From NCBI GenBank assembly GCA_037893225.1, contig JAZGUH010000364.1, positions 186,001 through 250,000 on the forward strand: a stretch of 64,000 bases of DNA. The letters are read 5' to 3'. Under the pieces are notes generated by a model, which saw only the letters and a list, made by a program, of their open reading frames with translations, did no database searches and was not told the DNA's origin. This stretch comes from Hippasteria phrygiana. Taxonomy: Eukaryota > Echinodermata > Asteroidea > Valvatida > Goniasteridae. Position numbers and translations under genes: made by a program. The stretch's first letter is position 1; the number at the start of each line of letters is the position of its first letter. Positions 44,538 to 54,182 of this stretch are shown here, one piece after another.

Positions 44538-46204
44538 TCACTTGGGACTTTTGTGAAATTTCTCAAAGCAAGGAATGACACACATTGGTTCATTACACTG
44601 TTTACAAATCATGCGTGTTTGTTTTCGCTTTTGCAAACGTCTGTTGCTACAAACAACACAGTCACGTTTTTTACCAGATGGGTTCTTGCCAGGATAGTGT
44701 GCTTGCTCTATGCAACCCCCTGCTATGTTGATCTTAGAGTGTCGCTGTCCACGCTGTGTTGTATTGCGTTTCCAACCTAACAGTAAACCCTCTACAACAC
44801 TTATCCGAAATTCTAGAGTGCTCATTTTCTGATTTGAAGCTATACTGTTAAACACTACCGTGGCATTCAGCAAACATACGTCAAGCATATTGAAGAATAC
44901 ACGTTTCCACCATTTCATGCTCCGATGTTTGTGAGTGTAATACTGAAAACATTGACCAGCGAGATCAGTCCCTCCCATGTTTTTATTGTACGTCATGACC
45001 GAGCTAGGTTTATTAATGTCACGAAATCCTGTGTCGCTCTTCCTACAGTGAATCTTCTTTGCGGTAAGGCTGCAATCACCAAAAGTGGTTAGTAAAACAA
45101 CACGTTTTGTATCTTGCCAAACTATACATAATTGGTCTGCTTTCTCTAGGAAACGGGGGGCATCTCCTTGTCTCAGTTTCCATTTTTTTGGGTTCGCGTC
45201 GTGTGGCATTCCCTGTGTAGTGTACCGCGCAGTTCCACAAAAGCCAAATCCTAGTTGTGACAACTTGCATACAAGGGCTGGGCTTGTGTACCAATTATCA
45301 CAAAATATGATATGTCCCTTGTGTTCTAGTTCTTTCACAAGATCCATGACGACTTGTCCCGCAACAGTGAGACTGGCTGGATGAAATTTGGACGAGTCCG
45401 AAGTTGATGCATTGACATTAGTTGGCCGGTTCTTGGCAGCTCCTGTGTACAGTTTCCAAGCACAGGTGTATCCTGTTTGTGACTCATTCAAGGAGAAACA
45501 CTTCATACCCCATTTGATTGGTTTTCTTGGCATGTACTGTTTAAAACCTAGTCTTCCTTTGAACCTAATCATACACTCATCAGGAGACAGGTTCTGTCCA
45601 GGACTGTAAACAGCGAGAAACGTTGGTAACAGGAGATCTAATAATGGGCGAACTTTCACAAGTTTGTCACGTTCCAAGCCTTTGGGTTGAGGGATCTGGT
45701 TGTCAGAGAGGTGTAGAAACCGAAGAATGGATGTGAATCTGTTCCGGGCCATGACAGCTGGGTAGAGTGGGATCCGAAGAACTTCCGATGTACACCAGTA
45801 CATACTGTACTGAGGCATGCTGTTTATGCCCATGGCAAGGAGAAGAGCAACGAAGGACATCATTTCTGGAAGGGTAGTCGGTGTCCACGAAGATTGCAGG
45901 TGTGCATGTGCAACAATACTTTGTTGCGCATAGCGATTGGTTTCACATACCAGCATATCCCAAACTGCTTGACTCCAAAACAGTTGGAATATCTGGAGTG
46001 GCGTAAAACCCCTGAAGTCACCTCTAGGCCCAGTATCTGCTGTGAACTTCAAGGGATGACGGAGAAATTGAGTTGTTTCTTGCCAACCAGCTCGAAAGTT
46101 TGGAGGAGGCCTAGTAGTACGCCTACCTTGCGCACGGCCATTGCATGGTGGTACACAAAATCCGTCAGAGTCCTTCGCCGTGGACGTGCTCGTCGCTGCT
46201 GTAT
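44538..46204 (-). CDS. piggyBac-type transposase, exon 2, copy 1
   Basis: Encodes residues 40-594 of the spliced protein: the DDE_Tnp_1_7-type catalytic domain and the C-terminal cysteine-rich domain. The three catalytic Asp residues are present: SPDECMIRFKGR (about 248), IIFCDNWYTSPAL (342) and NKNMGGTDLAGQ (453). The zinc-binding tail (CVVCSNRRLQKRKQ, MICKQCNEPMCVIPCFEKFH) is complete. The acceptor is CATACATAG before ATACAGCAG at 46204; no ATG is needed because exon 1 lies at 48173. The product should cut and paste DNA at TTAA. It is intact and identical by eye in copy 2, hence possibly active or recently so. Confidence 0.95.
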
Positions 46205-46930
46205 CTATGTATGACAAAAAAGTCAAAAGACACAAACTTTAGTCAAACTGATATGAACGCAAAGTTCATGAACAGATAGTTTGATAAATAAAAATGTTGT
46301 CTTTGCAACCAAATTCACATAAGTTACAGCACTGAGAAGAGGCAAAACAATTTTTTTTTTCTGTTTTGGGGGGGGGGGGGGGGGGGGGGGGTCATGACCA
46401 TACAGTCATGACAGCATAAAGTCAATGACATCAGCAGTACAAAATGTGACCACGACTATGCAGAAAATCTTTCAGCCAACGGAAAGGAAGAGGTTGAGCT
46501 ACATCGCCTACAAATGTGATTGCAATGAACAGTTATCCGTGAAGTGAACAATAACAATAGACCGTAAATGATGTACTGTGGTGGGAGTGGAACATGAACG
46601 AAATGTGGGCGGGAAGAATTGACTCTTTTGAATAACAATGAAGAAGATCATAACGCCACTCGTGCAGGATCTCATGCAATATCGTGCAGAGTGATGGCAT
46701 ATATTTAAAGTACGGCCTCTGTTGGCCTATTCAGGGAAATAAACTAACGTAACGATTTTTCAGACTTTCTCAAGATAAAAGACCAAATGCTTAAGCTCTA
46801 GTCAGCTAAAAACTCAAATCAGAAGGTAAATTACAGCACATATTTATGCACCTTTACAAAATAAAAAATAGTGATATTTCCCATCCAACTGCGTCCCAAA
46901 CTTTTTTTAGTGTTGCATGTTAAACGAATT

Positions 46931-47552
46931 TGGGTCAACTCTAGTCCGAGTAACTTGGACCATTTATCACCGTTTTTTAACATTCGGACATGATCTGGCG
47001 ATAGTAGGGGTAAGTAGGGTCAAAGGAAGTCTGCAGTGATCGAGTGATGATTCCAAAAATAATCTGAAATCTCAACAAAAACATCCTAGATACTAGATAC
47101 GCCACCTACGGAACAAGTGGAGTTCCATGATTAGATGGAGTTCATCTAATCTTGGAACTCCACTTGTTCTGTAGGTGGCGTATCTAGTATTTTGGTGGTC
47201 GTTTCAAGGGTAAAATCAGATGTTGTTGTTGCGATTTCAGACATATTTTTGGAATCACCACTCGATCACTGCAGACTTTATACTTGGACCCTACTATCGC
47301 CAGATCATGTCCCAATGTTTAAAAAGGCGAAAGGGTCCAAGCATGGTAAAATTTAAAAGAAACATGTCCAAGATTTTAATCTGTAATTTCCAGTGAAAAA
47401 CACATTGCCACTCTACCCCTCAGCATCACCATGTGGCGTTCTAAGTTCTGTCCGATTTTGTGCCATTTTCTGCATATGTTCATGTAATGAAACCCATGGA
47501 GGAAGGAATATTCCTTCCTCCATGGTCCAAGTTACTCAGACTAGGTCAACTC
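46931..47552. mobile_element. Foldback element cluster, copy 1
   Basis: Terminal CTAGTCCGAGTAACTTGGAC pairs with GTCCAAGTTACTCAGACTAG. Inside, arms of ~160 bp (46983-47145 and 47150-47315) fold around a near-perfect 45-bp stem (ACTAGATACGCCACCTACGG). 47494-47525 is a perfect 32-bp palindrome centred on AATATT. Confidence 0.8.
47345..47494. repeat. 150-bp inverted repeat, left partner of 50087-50239
   Basis: About 90% or better reverse-complement match to 50087-50239 (shared block ACATTGCCACTCTACCCCTC). The pair brackets piggyBac exon 1, the shared promoter region and Rep exon 1. Confidence 0.85.
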
Positions 47553-47572
47553 GTACCCGGGTCAACCACAGA

Positions 47573-47716
47573 CCTTCGCAAATACCGCCTAGATGAGACG
47601 TCACAATGGTTACCAGGGACGTGGGAAAGAAACACGCACCAAAATCGCTCCCATTTCCATCCCACAATCCCTTGTTTGTGACCATTGTGATGTCTCGACC
47701 AGGCGGTATTTGCGAT
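47573..47716. mobile_element. Small inverted-repeat element
   Basis: TCGCAAATACCGCCTAGATG and GACGTCACAATGGT pair with ACCATTGTGATGTCTCGACC and AGGCGGTATTTGCGA. Confidence 0.7.
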
Positions 47717-47824
47717 ATGGTCTATGACGTCAACGCAACGCGTAGCCTCGATTGCACAATCCGTTAGTTCTTCTGAAATTATTATCTGGAGTAGGTATAT
47801 GCACACGAGTTGACTCGGTGAAAC

Positions 47825-48052
47825 TTAACCCCTTGACCCCGGGTTTTAGATAGGAGGCGCCGGGGCACCAGGTCGCGGGTTATGCAGCCAAGCAAAACGG
47901 AAACAAGAGGCTTGTGCAGCCAAGCATAACATACACAATAATACACCAATAATGGTTGAAAGTGCAGAGATTGACACAAATAAAAGGCAACCGGCCTGGT
48001 CACAATTTTCAATCTGCACGTATTTGTGTCAGCCGTACGCAAGGGGTTATAA
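47825..48052. mobile_element. Short TTAA-flanked element (TIR CCCCTTG)
   Basis: TTAACCCCTTGACCCCGGG at the left and CGCAAGGGGTTATAA at the right form short inverted ends beside TTAA/TTAT, a second piggyBac-like MITE candidate of ~220 bp. Confidence 0.5.
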
Positions 48053-48172
48053 ACATTGGTAAAATGGTAGGATGGGTACCGGGTATGCCTTTTTTCTTTT
48101 TCTATACGACGTACTCCGAGTCGGCGGGAAACAATTTTATAAAATGAGGAGTATTAAGCATGTTAAGCTCAC

Positions 48173-48290
48173 CTATATCACTGTCGTCGGAGTCAAACGT
48201 GTCTTCGAATTCGTCGTTATCTGAGTCGCTTTCTGAACCACTATCTGCTAATATTTCGTCCAATATCCTACCATTTACTTCGTCGTCCAT
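48173..48290 (-). CDS. piggyBac-type transposase, exon 1, copy 1
   Basis: ATG at 48290. 39 codons rich in Asp, Glu and Ser (MDDEVNGRILDEILADSG, then SDSDNDEFEDTFDSDDSDI) end at a GTGAGC donor in phase 1, matching the acceptor phase of exon 2 (the split codon becomes Asp). An acidic N-terminus is usual for piggyBac transposases, and the spliced length of 594 aa equals the canonical one. This resolves why exon 2 lacks its own ATG. Confidence 0.85.
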
Positions 48291-48598
48291 GATGCAAATC
48301 ATACACAGCGCCAAAAAGTAACGTCGATGACGCTTGCAAGTTGCATGGGTACGCGACGCGACAGAAACCTTTGTGTCGCTAGAGGGCGCTAACCATTTTC
48401 TCGGAGCGCATAATAATTACCTTGCTGCCAAACATCTACGTTTGAACCATAGCTGGATATAATAATAACAACTTGTTGCAAGTGTTTGTAATGGCTAGTC
48501 AGTTTCGTCATGGTTTCGTTAATCTTTAAGCACAACAAGTTTTACAACCGTGTTAACGTTTCTTAAAAACACAGTGCGCAGGGGGGGGGGGGGGGGGA

Positions 48599-48640
<42 letters not shown>

Positions 48641-49140
48641 AGCTTTAAAATGGCACGTACTGGCAATAGGGGGGGGGGGGGATGCTACTGCCCGGTGGTG
48701 TACATGTGCGCACGTACGTACCCGATAAATTTGACTGTCCGAATTTACATCCTCCAGAGCCACGCATGTGCAGTAAGCACAATTTTCAAAGGTCAAAAAA
48801 CTTATGCAGTCACGCCACACAGACTATTATGCAAGATGGTCAACTTGGACGGTTGACCATCTAGTAGTTTGTATAAAAGATAAGAACAGTAATTTCTCTT
48901 TATTCGGTTTACCATGGTCAAATGGTCAACCGTGTGTATATATTACATCACATACGCGGTGGGTATACCGGGGTAAGCCGTCGGTGGTTTGTCATAGGGG
49001 GCGCTGTTTGTACGTGTTACATTATAAATACGCGGGGCTTGCGAAACTACTGATCTCAATGCTGCGCTTGTGGCGTGAACACCACTGACTTGACTGATGA
49101 GGGGCGTGACACCGTAGTTATTGTTGATTTTCATGTCGAT
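48291..49140. promoter_or_regulatory. Divergent promoter region between transposase and Rep
   Basis: 850 bp separate the two start codons. A TATA box (TATAAATA, 49023-49030) lies 111 bp upstream of the Rep ATG. G17 (48581-48597), a (GTT)~13 microsatellite (48600-48640), G12 (48669-48680) and a GGTCAAC...GTTGACC palindrome (48838-48859) are also present. A shared regulatory region is inferred from the head-to-head layout. Confidence 0.6.
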
Positions 49141-49956
49141 ATGTCTCGTTTACTTGGTGTTCGTCAAGTACGCCAGGTTTATTTAATTACATACAGCAGG
49201 GCAAATATCCGAGTCGGTATTATTGAAGGTCGTCAAGATGTTGCTGACAAAATTGTGTCTGCATTTGATATGTGTGGAACTGCACAAGTCATGCACTGGG
49301 CATGCTCTCGAGAATTTCATGCCGATGGAGGTACGCACTACCATATGTCGATCAAATTGGACAGAACTCAGCGTTGGTTACAAGTTAGAAACCATTTACA
49401 ACATCATCATGGGATGGCTGTACATTTCTCCTCAAACCATCACAATTATTACAGTGCCTGGAGGTATGTGACCAAAACTGACCGAAATTATATCCAATCC
49501 AGGGGACATCCTGATTTAACAGATTCAGTACCACCAAAGACTGACGCTGCTTCTCAACTTCTCACTTGGAACTCTCAGTCTCAGTCTCAGCCCGAGTTTC
49601 CGTCTCAGTCACAGCCCGAGTTTCCGTCTCAGTCACAGCCCGAGTTTTCGTCTCGGTCACAGCCCGAGTTTTCGTCTCAGTCACAGCCCAAGTTTCCGTC
49701 TCAGTCACAGCCCGAGTTTAGGTCTCAGTCACAAATCCCGGATTCTGCGATTCCCCCCAACAGTCCCACACATCAACGGATGCGTACACGTTCCAGACTA
49801 ACTCCCTATGATGTGTCGGAAATTGTGGTATCCAAAGGACTGAAGACACGCCTCCAATTAATGGCCTTTGCTGATCAGCAGAAGGAGGAGGGGAAAACGG
49901 ACATCGCTCAGTTCATCATCAACAAGGGCAAAAGGGTTGTACACGAGACAATCCAG
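49141..49956 (+). CDS. HUH endonuclease domain of Rep-like protein, exon 1, copy 1
   Basis: The start chosen is the ATG at 49141, first in frame after the TATA box. Residues 1-114 show the motifs of CRESS-type Rep nucleases: motif I VYLITYSRA (13-21), motif II THYHMSIKL (His66 and His68, the HUH pair, with Glu58 nearby) and motif III WRYVTKTD (Tyr109 and Lys112, YxxK). Such domains nick single-stranded DNA at a replication origin and stay linked through the Tyr. Residues about 140-200 are an 8-residue repeat (SQSQPEFP) encoded by a 24-bp minisatellite. A conserved tail (TPYDVSEIVVSKGLKTRLQL) precedes the donor CAG/GTATAC. All motifs are intact. Confidence 0.85.
49571..49735 (+). repeat. 24-bp coding minisatellite in Rep linker
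   Basis: Seven imperfect CAGTCACAGCCCGAGTTT-based units encode the SQSQPEFP linker. Confidence 0.9.
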
Positions 49957-50812
49957 GTATACATAAGCTGAAGTCTATATGTGAAACGCACACAGTAACT
50001 ATTAACTAAAACTAAGACAAGCCCAAAATTGCTGCCCAAAATTCCATGTGGGTCGTAGGGGTGTTGCTACGCACCAGTTGGCGATAGGGTTCCATTACAT
50101 GAAAATATGCAGAAAATGGCACGAAATCAGACCGAACTTAGAACGCCACATGGTGATGCTGAGGGGTAGAGTGGCAATGTGTTTTTCACTGGAAATTACA
50201 GATAAAGACCTCTTGGACATGTTTCTTTTCAATTTTACCAGGGTTGACCGAATGAATGTGTTTTTATATTCCCCTCCCCCAAACCACCCCTCAAATGATC
50301 GTCAATCTCTGGGCCCAGGTCTAAATGTAGCCTCCCATCTCTATGCCAAATAGACCCACCTGTTGCTTTTTGTTTGCAAAACTAAATTTGAGGTAATTGA
50401 GCTGTAGAGATATGTAAACTTATGTGAATTATCTTGCCCTCGGGCCTGATATAGGTCATTAGGCTAGGCTAACCGTTCAGTTCAGTTGTAAGGGATCTCC
50501 TCCCCCCCCCCCCCCCCCCTTCCAAATATATTTTTAGAGAAACCTAAAAATATTTAGAGAAACCTACTATTTTATGCTAATGAGACCGTGTTGAGTCAAA
50601 CCACAATCTACTAGTCTAAGGCTAATGAAAGTTGATTGTTTCCCGTTACTCGACCGACTCCTGTGTTCCTGCCGGACCCCAGTCTTTGCACAAAAAATCA
50701 TTAGTGTCTATTATAGTAGTTTTCACCCCAACTTTAAGTAATAGAACGTCTTCAAATCTGAAGTTTATTGCTAATCCTGCACACATTTTCTTTTTTGAAA
50801 TATTATTTGCAG
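49957..50812 (+). other. Intron of the Rep gene
   Basis: GTATAC donor at 49957; acceptor TTTTTTGAAATATTATTTGCAG ending 50812. Phase 0 on both sides. It contains the right partner of the 150-bp inverted repeat (50087-50239) and an 18-C run (50502-50519). Confidence 0.75.
50087..50239. repeat. 150-bp inverted repeat, right partner
   Basis: Reverse-complement match to 47345-47494, with a few substitutions and small indels. Confidence 0.85.
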
Positions 50813-51484
50813 GAGGCTTGGGAACTCTTCGAGTCCCGTGAGACGCTGAGAAGGTCGACCATGAGCAGACTTGACATCCTGCAGCAGGCTGCCCAAGCGG
50901 CATGCAAGTGCAATGGAGTATGGCTACAATGCGCTACAGAAATACTGGTGAATAATGGGATTGAAATAACTGCGTTTGCAAGAAGCATTTATTTATTGTT
51001 GTCTGAGGGAAGGGGTAAATATAGAAATCTAATGATAACGGGCCCGGCCAATACTGGAAAGACGTTTATGTTAAATCCCCTAAATGAGATATTCCGCACA
51101 TTCACAAACCCTGCAACGGGTACTTTTGCATGGGTAGGGGCAGAGTTAAGCGAGGTCATATTTTTGAATGATTTCAGGTGGACACCTAAAATCATACCCT
51201 GGAATGACATGCTTCTTCTATTGGAAGGTCAAACGGTTCATTTGCCAGCACCTAAAACTCACTATGCAAGAGATATTGCTTTCGATACAGACAGCCCAAT
51301 ATTCTGTACTGGAAAACAGCCTTTAGTCTACATAAGTGGTGGGTCTATTGATGAACGCGAGACAGAGATGATGTCTGTCAGATGGAAAATGTACTCATTT
51401 TCTCATCAGATTCCACAAGCCCAACAGCAAGCAGTCACCCCATGTCCGTACTGTTTTTCGCATTTAGTACTTGACAATAGATAA
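50813..51484 (+). CDS. Superfamily-3-type helicase domain of Rep-like protein, exon 2, copy 1
   Basis: Continues in phase 0 from exon 1 (residues 273-495). Walker A GPANTGKT at about 349-356; Walker B VIFLNDF with N-D at 391-392; then PIFCTGKQPLVYISGG where SF3 motif C lies. C-terminal CPYCFSHL resembles a zinc ribbon. Together with the HUH domain this gives the nuclease-helicase layout of CRESS-virus and parvovirus-type Rep proteins. Similar helicase domains occur in many invertebrate genomes as unannotated proteins, so viral capture and transposon origin are both possible. Intact. Confidence 0.85.
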   Translation, partial: EAWELFESRETLRRSTMSRLDILQQAAQAACKCNGVWLQCATEILVNNGIEITAFARSIYLLLSEGRGKYRNLMITGPANTGKTFMLNPLNEIFRTFTNPATGTFAWVGAELSEVIFLNDFRWTPKIIPWNDMLLLLEGQTVHLPAPKTHYARDIAFDTDSPIFCTGKQPLVYISGGSIDERETEMMSVRWKMYSFSHQIPQAQQQAVTPCPYCFSHLVLDNR

Positions 51485-51795
51485 GAAGGTGGGCGTTGCG
51501 CAAATTCTTTTCTTTGCACTATACAATGTACTTAGTGATTTAAAGATAGAAACAGTCATTCCAGCGACCACAACATGTTGCCCTGACTAAATATGGCACC
51601 AGTGCAGATTTTAAAGCATCAAACCCTTTTTTTTTTTATTGAAGTGTTGCTTTTCATATGGTGATTATTTCTTTTGGGTGATTTTTTTATTTTGTATAGT
51701 TTAAACGTTTAAACGTCCCATTCTTAGTAACCGAGTCATTTTTTATCAAGTCAAGTAAAGGTACAATTCAAATTTTCCAAAGTAAAGTCCCGAGT
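51485..51795. other. 3' flank of Rep gene
   Basis: AT-rich; palindrome GTTTAAACGTTTAAAC at 51699-51714. No piggyBac-type end recognised. Confidence 0.5.
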
Positions 51796-51860
51796 CATTT
51801 TCTTTAGTCGAGTCGAGTCGAGCCGAGACAGCTGACACAGATGAGACCCTGGTGGGACAT

Positions 51861-52846
51861 CCGTCGCTGGTGAGACATCCGACGCTGGTGAGACGTCCGT
51901 CGCTGGTGAGACGTCCGTCGCTGGTGAGACGTCCGTCGCTGGTGAGACGTCCGTCGCTGGTGAGACGTCCGTCGCTGGTGAGACGGCTGGTGAGACGGCT
52001 GGGCACGGCTGGGCACGGCTGGGCACGGCTGGGCACGGCTGGGCACGGCTGGGCACGGCTGGGCACGGCTGGGCACGGCTGGGCACGGCTGGGCACGGCT
52101 GGGCACGGCTGGGCACGGCTGGGCACGGCTGGGCACGGCTGGGCACGGCTGGGCACGGCTGGGCACGGCTGGGCACGGCTGGGCACGGCTGGGCACGGCT
52201 GGGCACGGCTGGGCACGGCTGGGCACGGCTGGGCACGGCTGGGCACGGCTGGGCACGGCTGGGCACGGCTGGGCACGGCTGGGCACGGCTGGGCACGGCT
52301 GGGCACGGCTGGGCACGGCTGGGCACGGCTGGGCACGGCTGGGCACGGCTGGGCACGGCTGGGCACGGCTGGGCACGGCTGGGCACGGCTGGGCACGGCT
52401 GGGCACGGCTGGGCACGGCTGGGCACGGCTGGGCACGGCTGGGCACGGCTGGGCACGGCTGGGCACGGCTGGGCACGGCTGGGCACGGCTGGGCACGGCT
52501 GGGCACGGCTGGGCACGGCTGGGCACGGCTGGGCACGGCTGGGCACGGCTGGGCACGGCTGGGCACGGCTGGGCACGGCTGGGCACGGCTGGGCTCGGCT
52601 GGGCACGGCTGGGCTCGGCTGGGCTCGGCTGGGCTCGGCTGGGCTCGGCTGGGCTCGGCTGGGCTCGGCTGGGCTCGGCTGGGCTCGGCTGGGCTCGGCT
52701 GGGCTCGGCTGGGCTCGGCTGGGCTCGGCTGGGCTCGGCTGGGCTCGGCTGGGCTCGGCTGGGCTCGGCTGGGCTCGACTGGGCTCGACTGGGCTCGACT
52801 GGTGCTCGACTGGGCTCGACTGGGCTCGACTCGACTCGGCAAAAAA
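51861..52846. repeat. Satellite: 18-bp units then 10-bp GGGCACGGCT / GGGCTCGGCT units
   Basis: Six or so GTCCGTCGCTGGTGAGAC units lead into ~58 perfect 10-bp units, then ~17 units with T for A, then GGGCTCGACT variants. Because 10 is not a multiple of 3, all frames cycle through the same 10-residue peptide and stay open; these frames are not genes. Confidence 0.97.
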
Positions 52847-52857
52847 GGCTGAGACTT

Positions 52858-53385
52858 AGACTCGTCTTCAGTCCTTTGGATACCACAATTTCTGATACAT
52901 CATAGGGAGTTAGTCTTGAACGTGTACGCGGGGTATGCATCCGTTGATGTGTGGGACTGTTTGGGGGAATCACAGAATCAGGGATCTGTGACTGAGACAC
53001 AAACTCGGGCTGAGACAGAGTTCCAAGTGAGAATTTGAGAAGCAGCGTCAGTCTTTGGTGCTACTGAATCTGTTAAATCAGGATGCCCCCCTGGATTTGA
53101 TATAATTTCTGTCAGTTTGGGTCACATACCTCCAGGCACTGTAATAATTGTGATGATTTGTAAATGGTTTCTAACTTGTAACCAACGCAGAGTTCTGTCC
53201 AATTTGATCCACACATATCAAATGCACTACACAATTTTGTCGGCACGATCTTGACGACATTCAATGATACCGACTCGGGTATTTGCCCTGCTGTATGTAA
53301 TTAAATAAATGTGGTGTACTTGACAAACACCAAGTGAACGAGACCTATTCACATGAAAATCAACAATAACGGTGTCACGCCCCCC
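52858..53385 (-). pseudogene. Inverted, decayed copy of Rep exon 1
   Basis: The reverse complement matches 49099-49855 with substitutions and indels; the minisatellite linker is reduced to about one unit. It starts abruptly at the satellite edge, where exon 1 sequence GLKT ends. Confidence 0.85.
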
Positions 53386-53970
53386 CCCCCCCATGTATTA
53401 TATGATTTTTACTAAATACTTTGTGGTACATTTGCTTTTTTGTTTGTTAAATGACTGTTTTTTATTCCGTTGTCAGTCTGTCCATTTCCCCGTTTGTCAA
53501 TCTGTTTTGCTGTTCCATATTGAATGTCGTGCTGTCTGCTTGTCTGTCTGTTTTGCTGTTTGTCGTATCTATTTTTGGTTAATAAATTACCATCAATTGA
53601 TGTACTCAGGAGATTGTGGTTTAAAACTGCTGCCATGCCAAACTTTAAACATTATTTCTGTGCAAATTGTATTTGTTCATAGTATTTTTGATGAATTTGC
53701 TGAATAAACCTGAATAATAATAATAATAATACATAGTAACTGACCCATCAATTTATGTACTCGGAGATTGTGGTTAAATACTGTGCCTCTCCCCTCTTTA
53801 ATTCCCCTACACACCCCCCGCCCCTTTCAATGTTATTGGGATTGAAGTGATTAACGTTAAAATATTGCAGTCATTGAGTTTATTACTGCACAAAAGTACC
53901 CTCCCCCCCCCCCCCCCCCCCCCCCCCTTCACAGAAATTAAAACAATGGGCCATGTGCAAGGTCGCTTGG
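53386..53970. other. Low-complexity and short repeats
   Basis: CTGT-rich run at 53470-53570. A ~45-bp block (CATCAATTGATGTACTCAGG) is repeated at 53745. (TAA)n near 53714. C24 near 53904-53927. Confidence 0.5.
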
Positions 53971-54156
53971 GGGCGCTGTAACGACCATTTTCTGGGCTCC
54001 AACTAGCCTGGAAAGTGACGTTTGTTGAACTAGCTTGGGATGCGTACTTTTATCTAGCAACTCCATTTTGGAAATATGTATTTATTTGAGTTGCAAGGGT
54101 GTACATGTGTGTAAATGCGTGTGTTATCTTCGAAATATCGTTGAAACAGCGCCCTC
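53971..54156. mobile_element. Second MITE of the GGGCGCTGT family
   Basis: GGGCGCTGTAACGACCATTT at the left, ACAGCGCCCTC at the right; ~75% similar to 41826-42043. It lies just before the tandem junction. Confidence 0.75.
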
Positions 54157-54182
54157 GCGCGTTCGAGCAAAGTCCATTTGCC

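Larger units (their letters stand above)
46205..48172 (-). other. Intron of the piggyBac gene with nested foldbacks
   Basis: A GTGAGC donor at 48172 and an AG acceptor at 46205 bound ~1.97 kb. It holds G24 (46368-46391), a foldback at 46931-47552, a hairpin element at 47573-47716 and a TTAA-flanked element at 47825-48052. Confidence 0.75.

Noticed and set aside
46205..46235. Transposase translation extended to position 46235
   Set aside because: Begins with a GTG codon and intronic sequence; the splice acceptor at 46205 and the acidic exon at 48173 explain the N-terminus better.
49075..49140. Rep start at 49075
   Set aside because: The codon is GTG; the first in-frame ATG downstream of the TATA box is 49141.
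51746..53000. Open frames of 286-398 residues on both strands (PSRAQPCPAV-type repeats)
   Set aside because: Produced by the 10-bp satellite, which leaves every frame open; codon content is pure repeat.
53372..53707. 111-residue open frame after the inverted Rep copy
   Set aside because: Low-complexity CTGT-rich sequence, no domain, no splice context.
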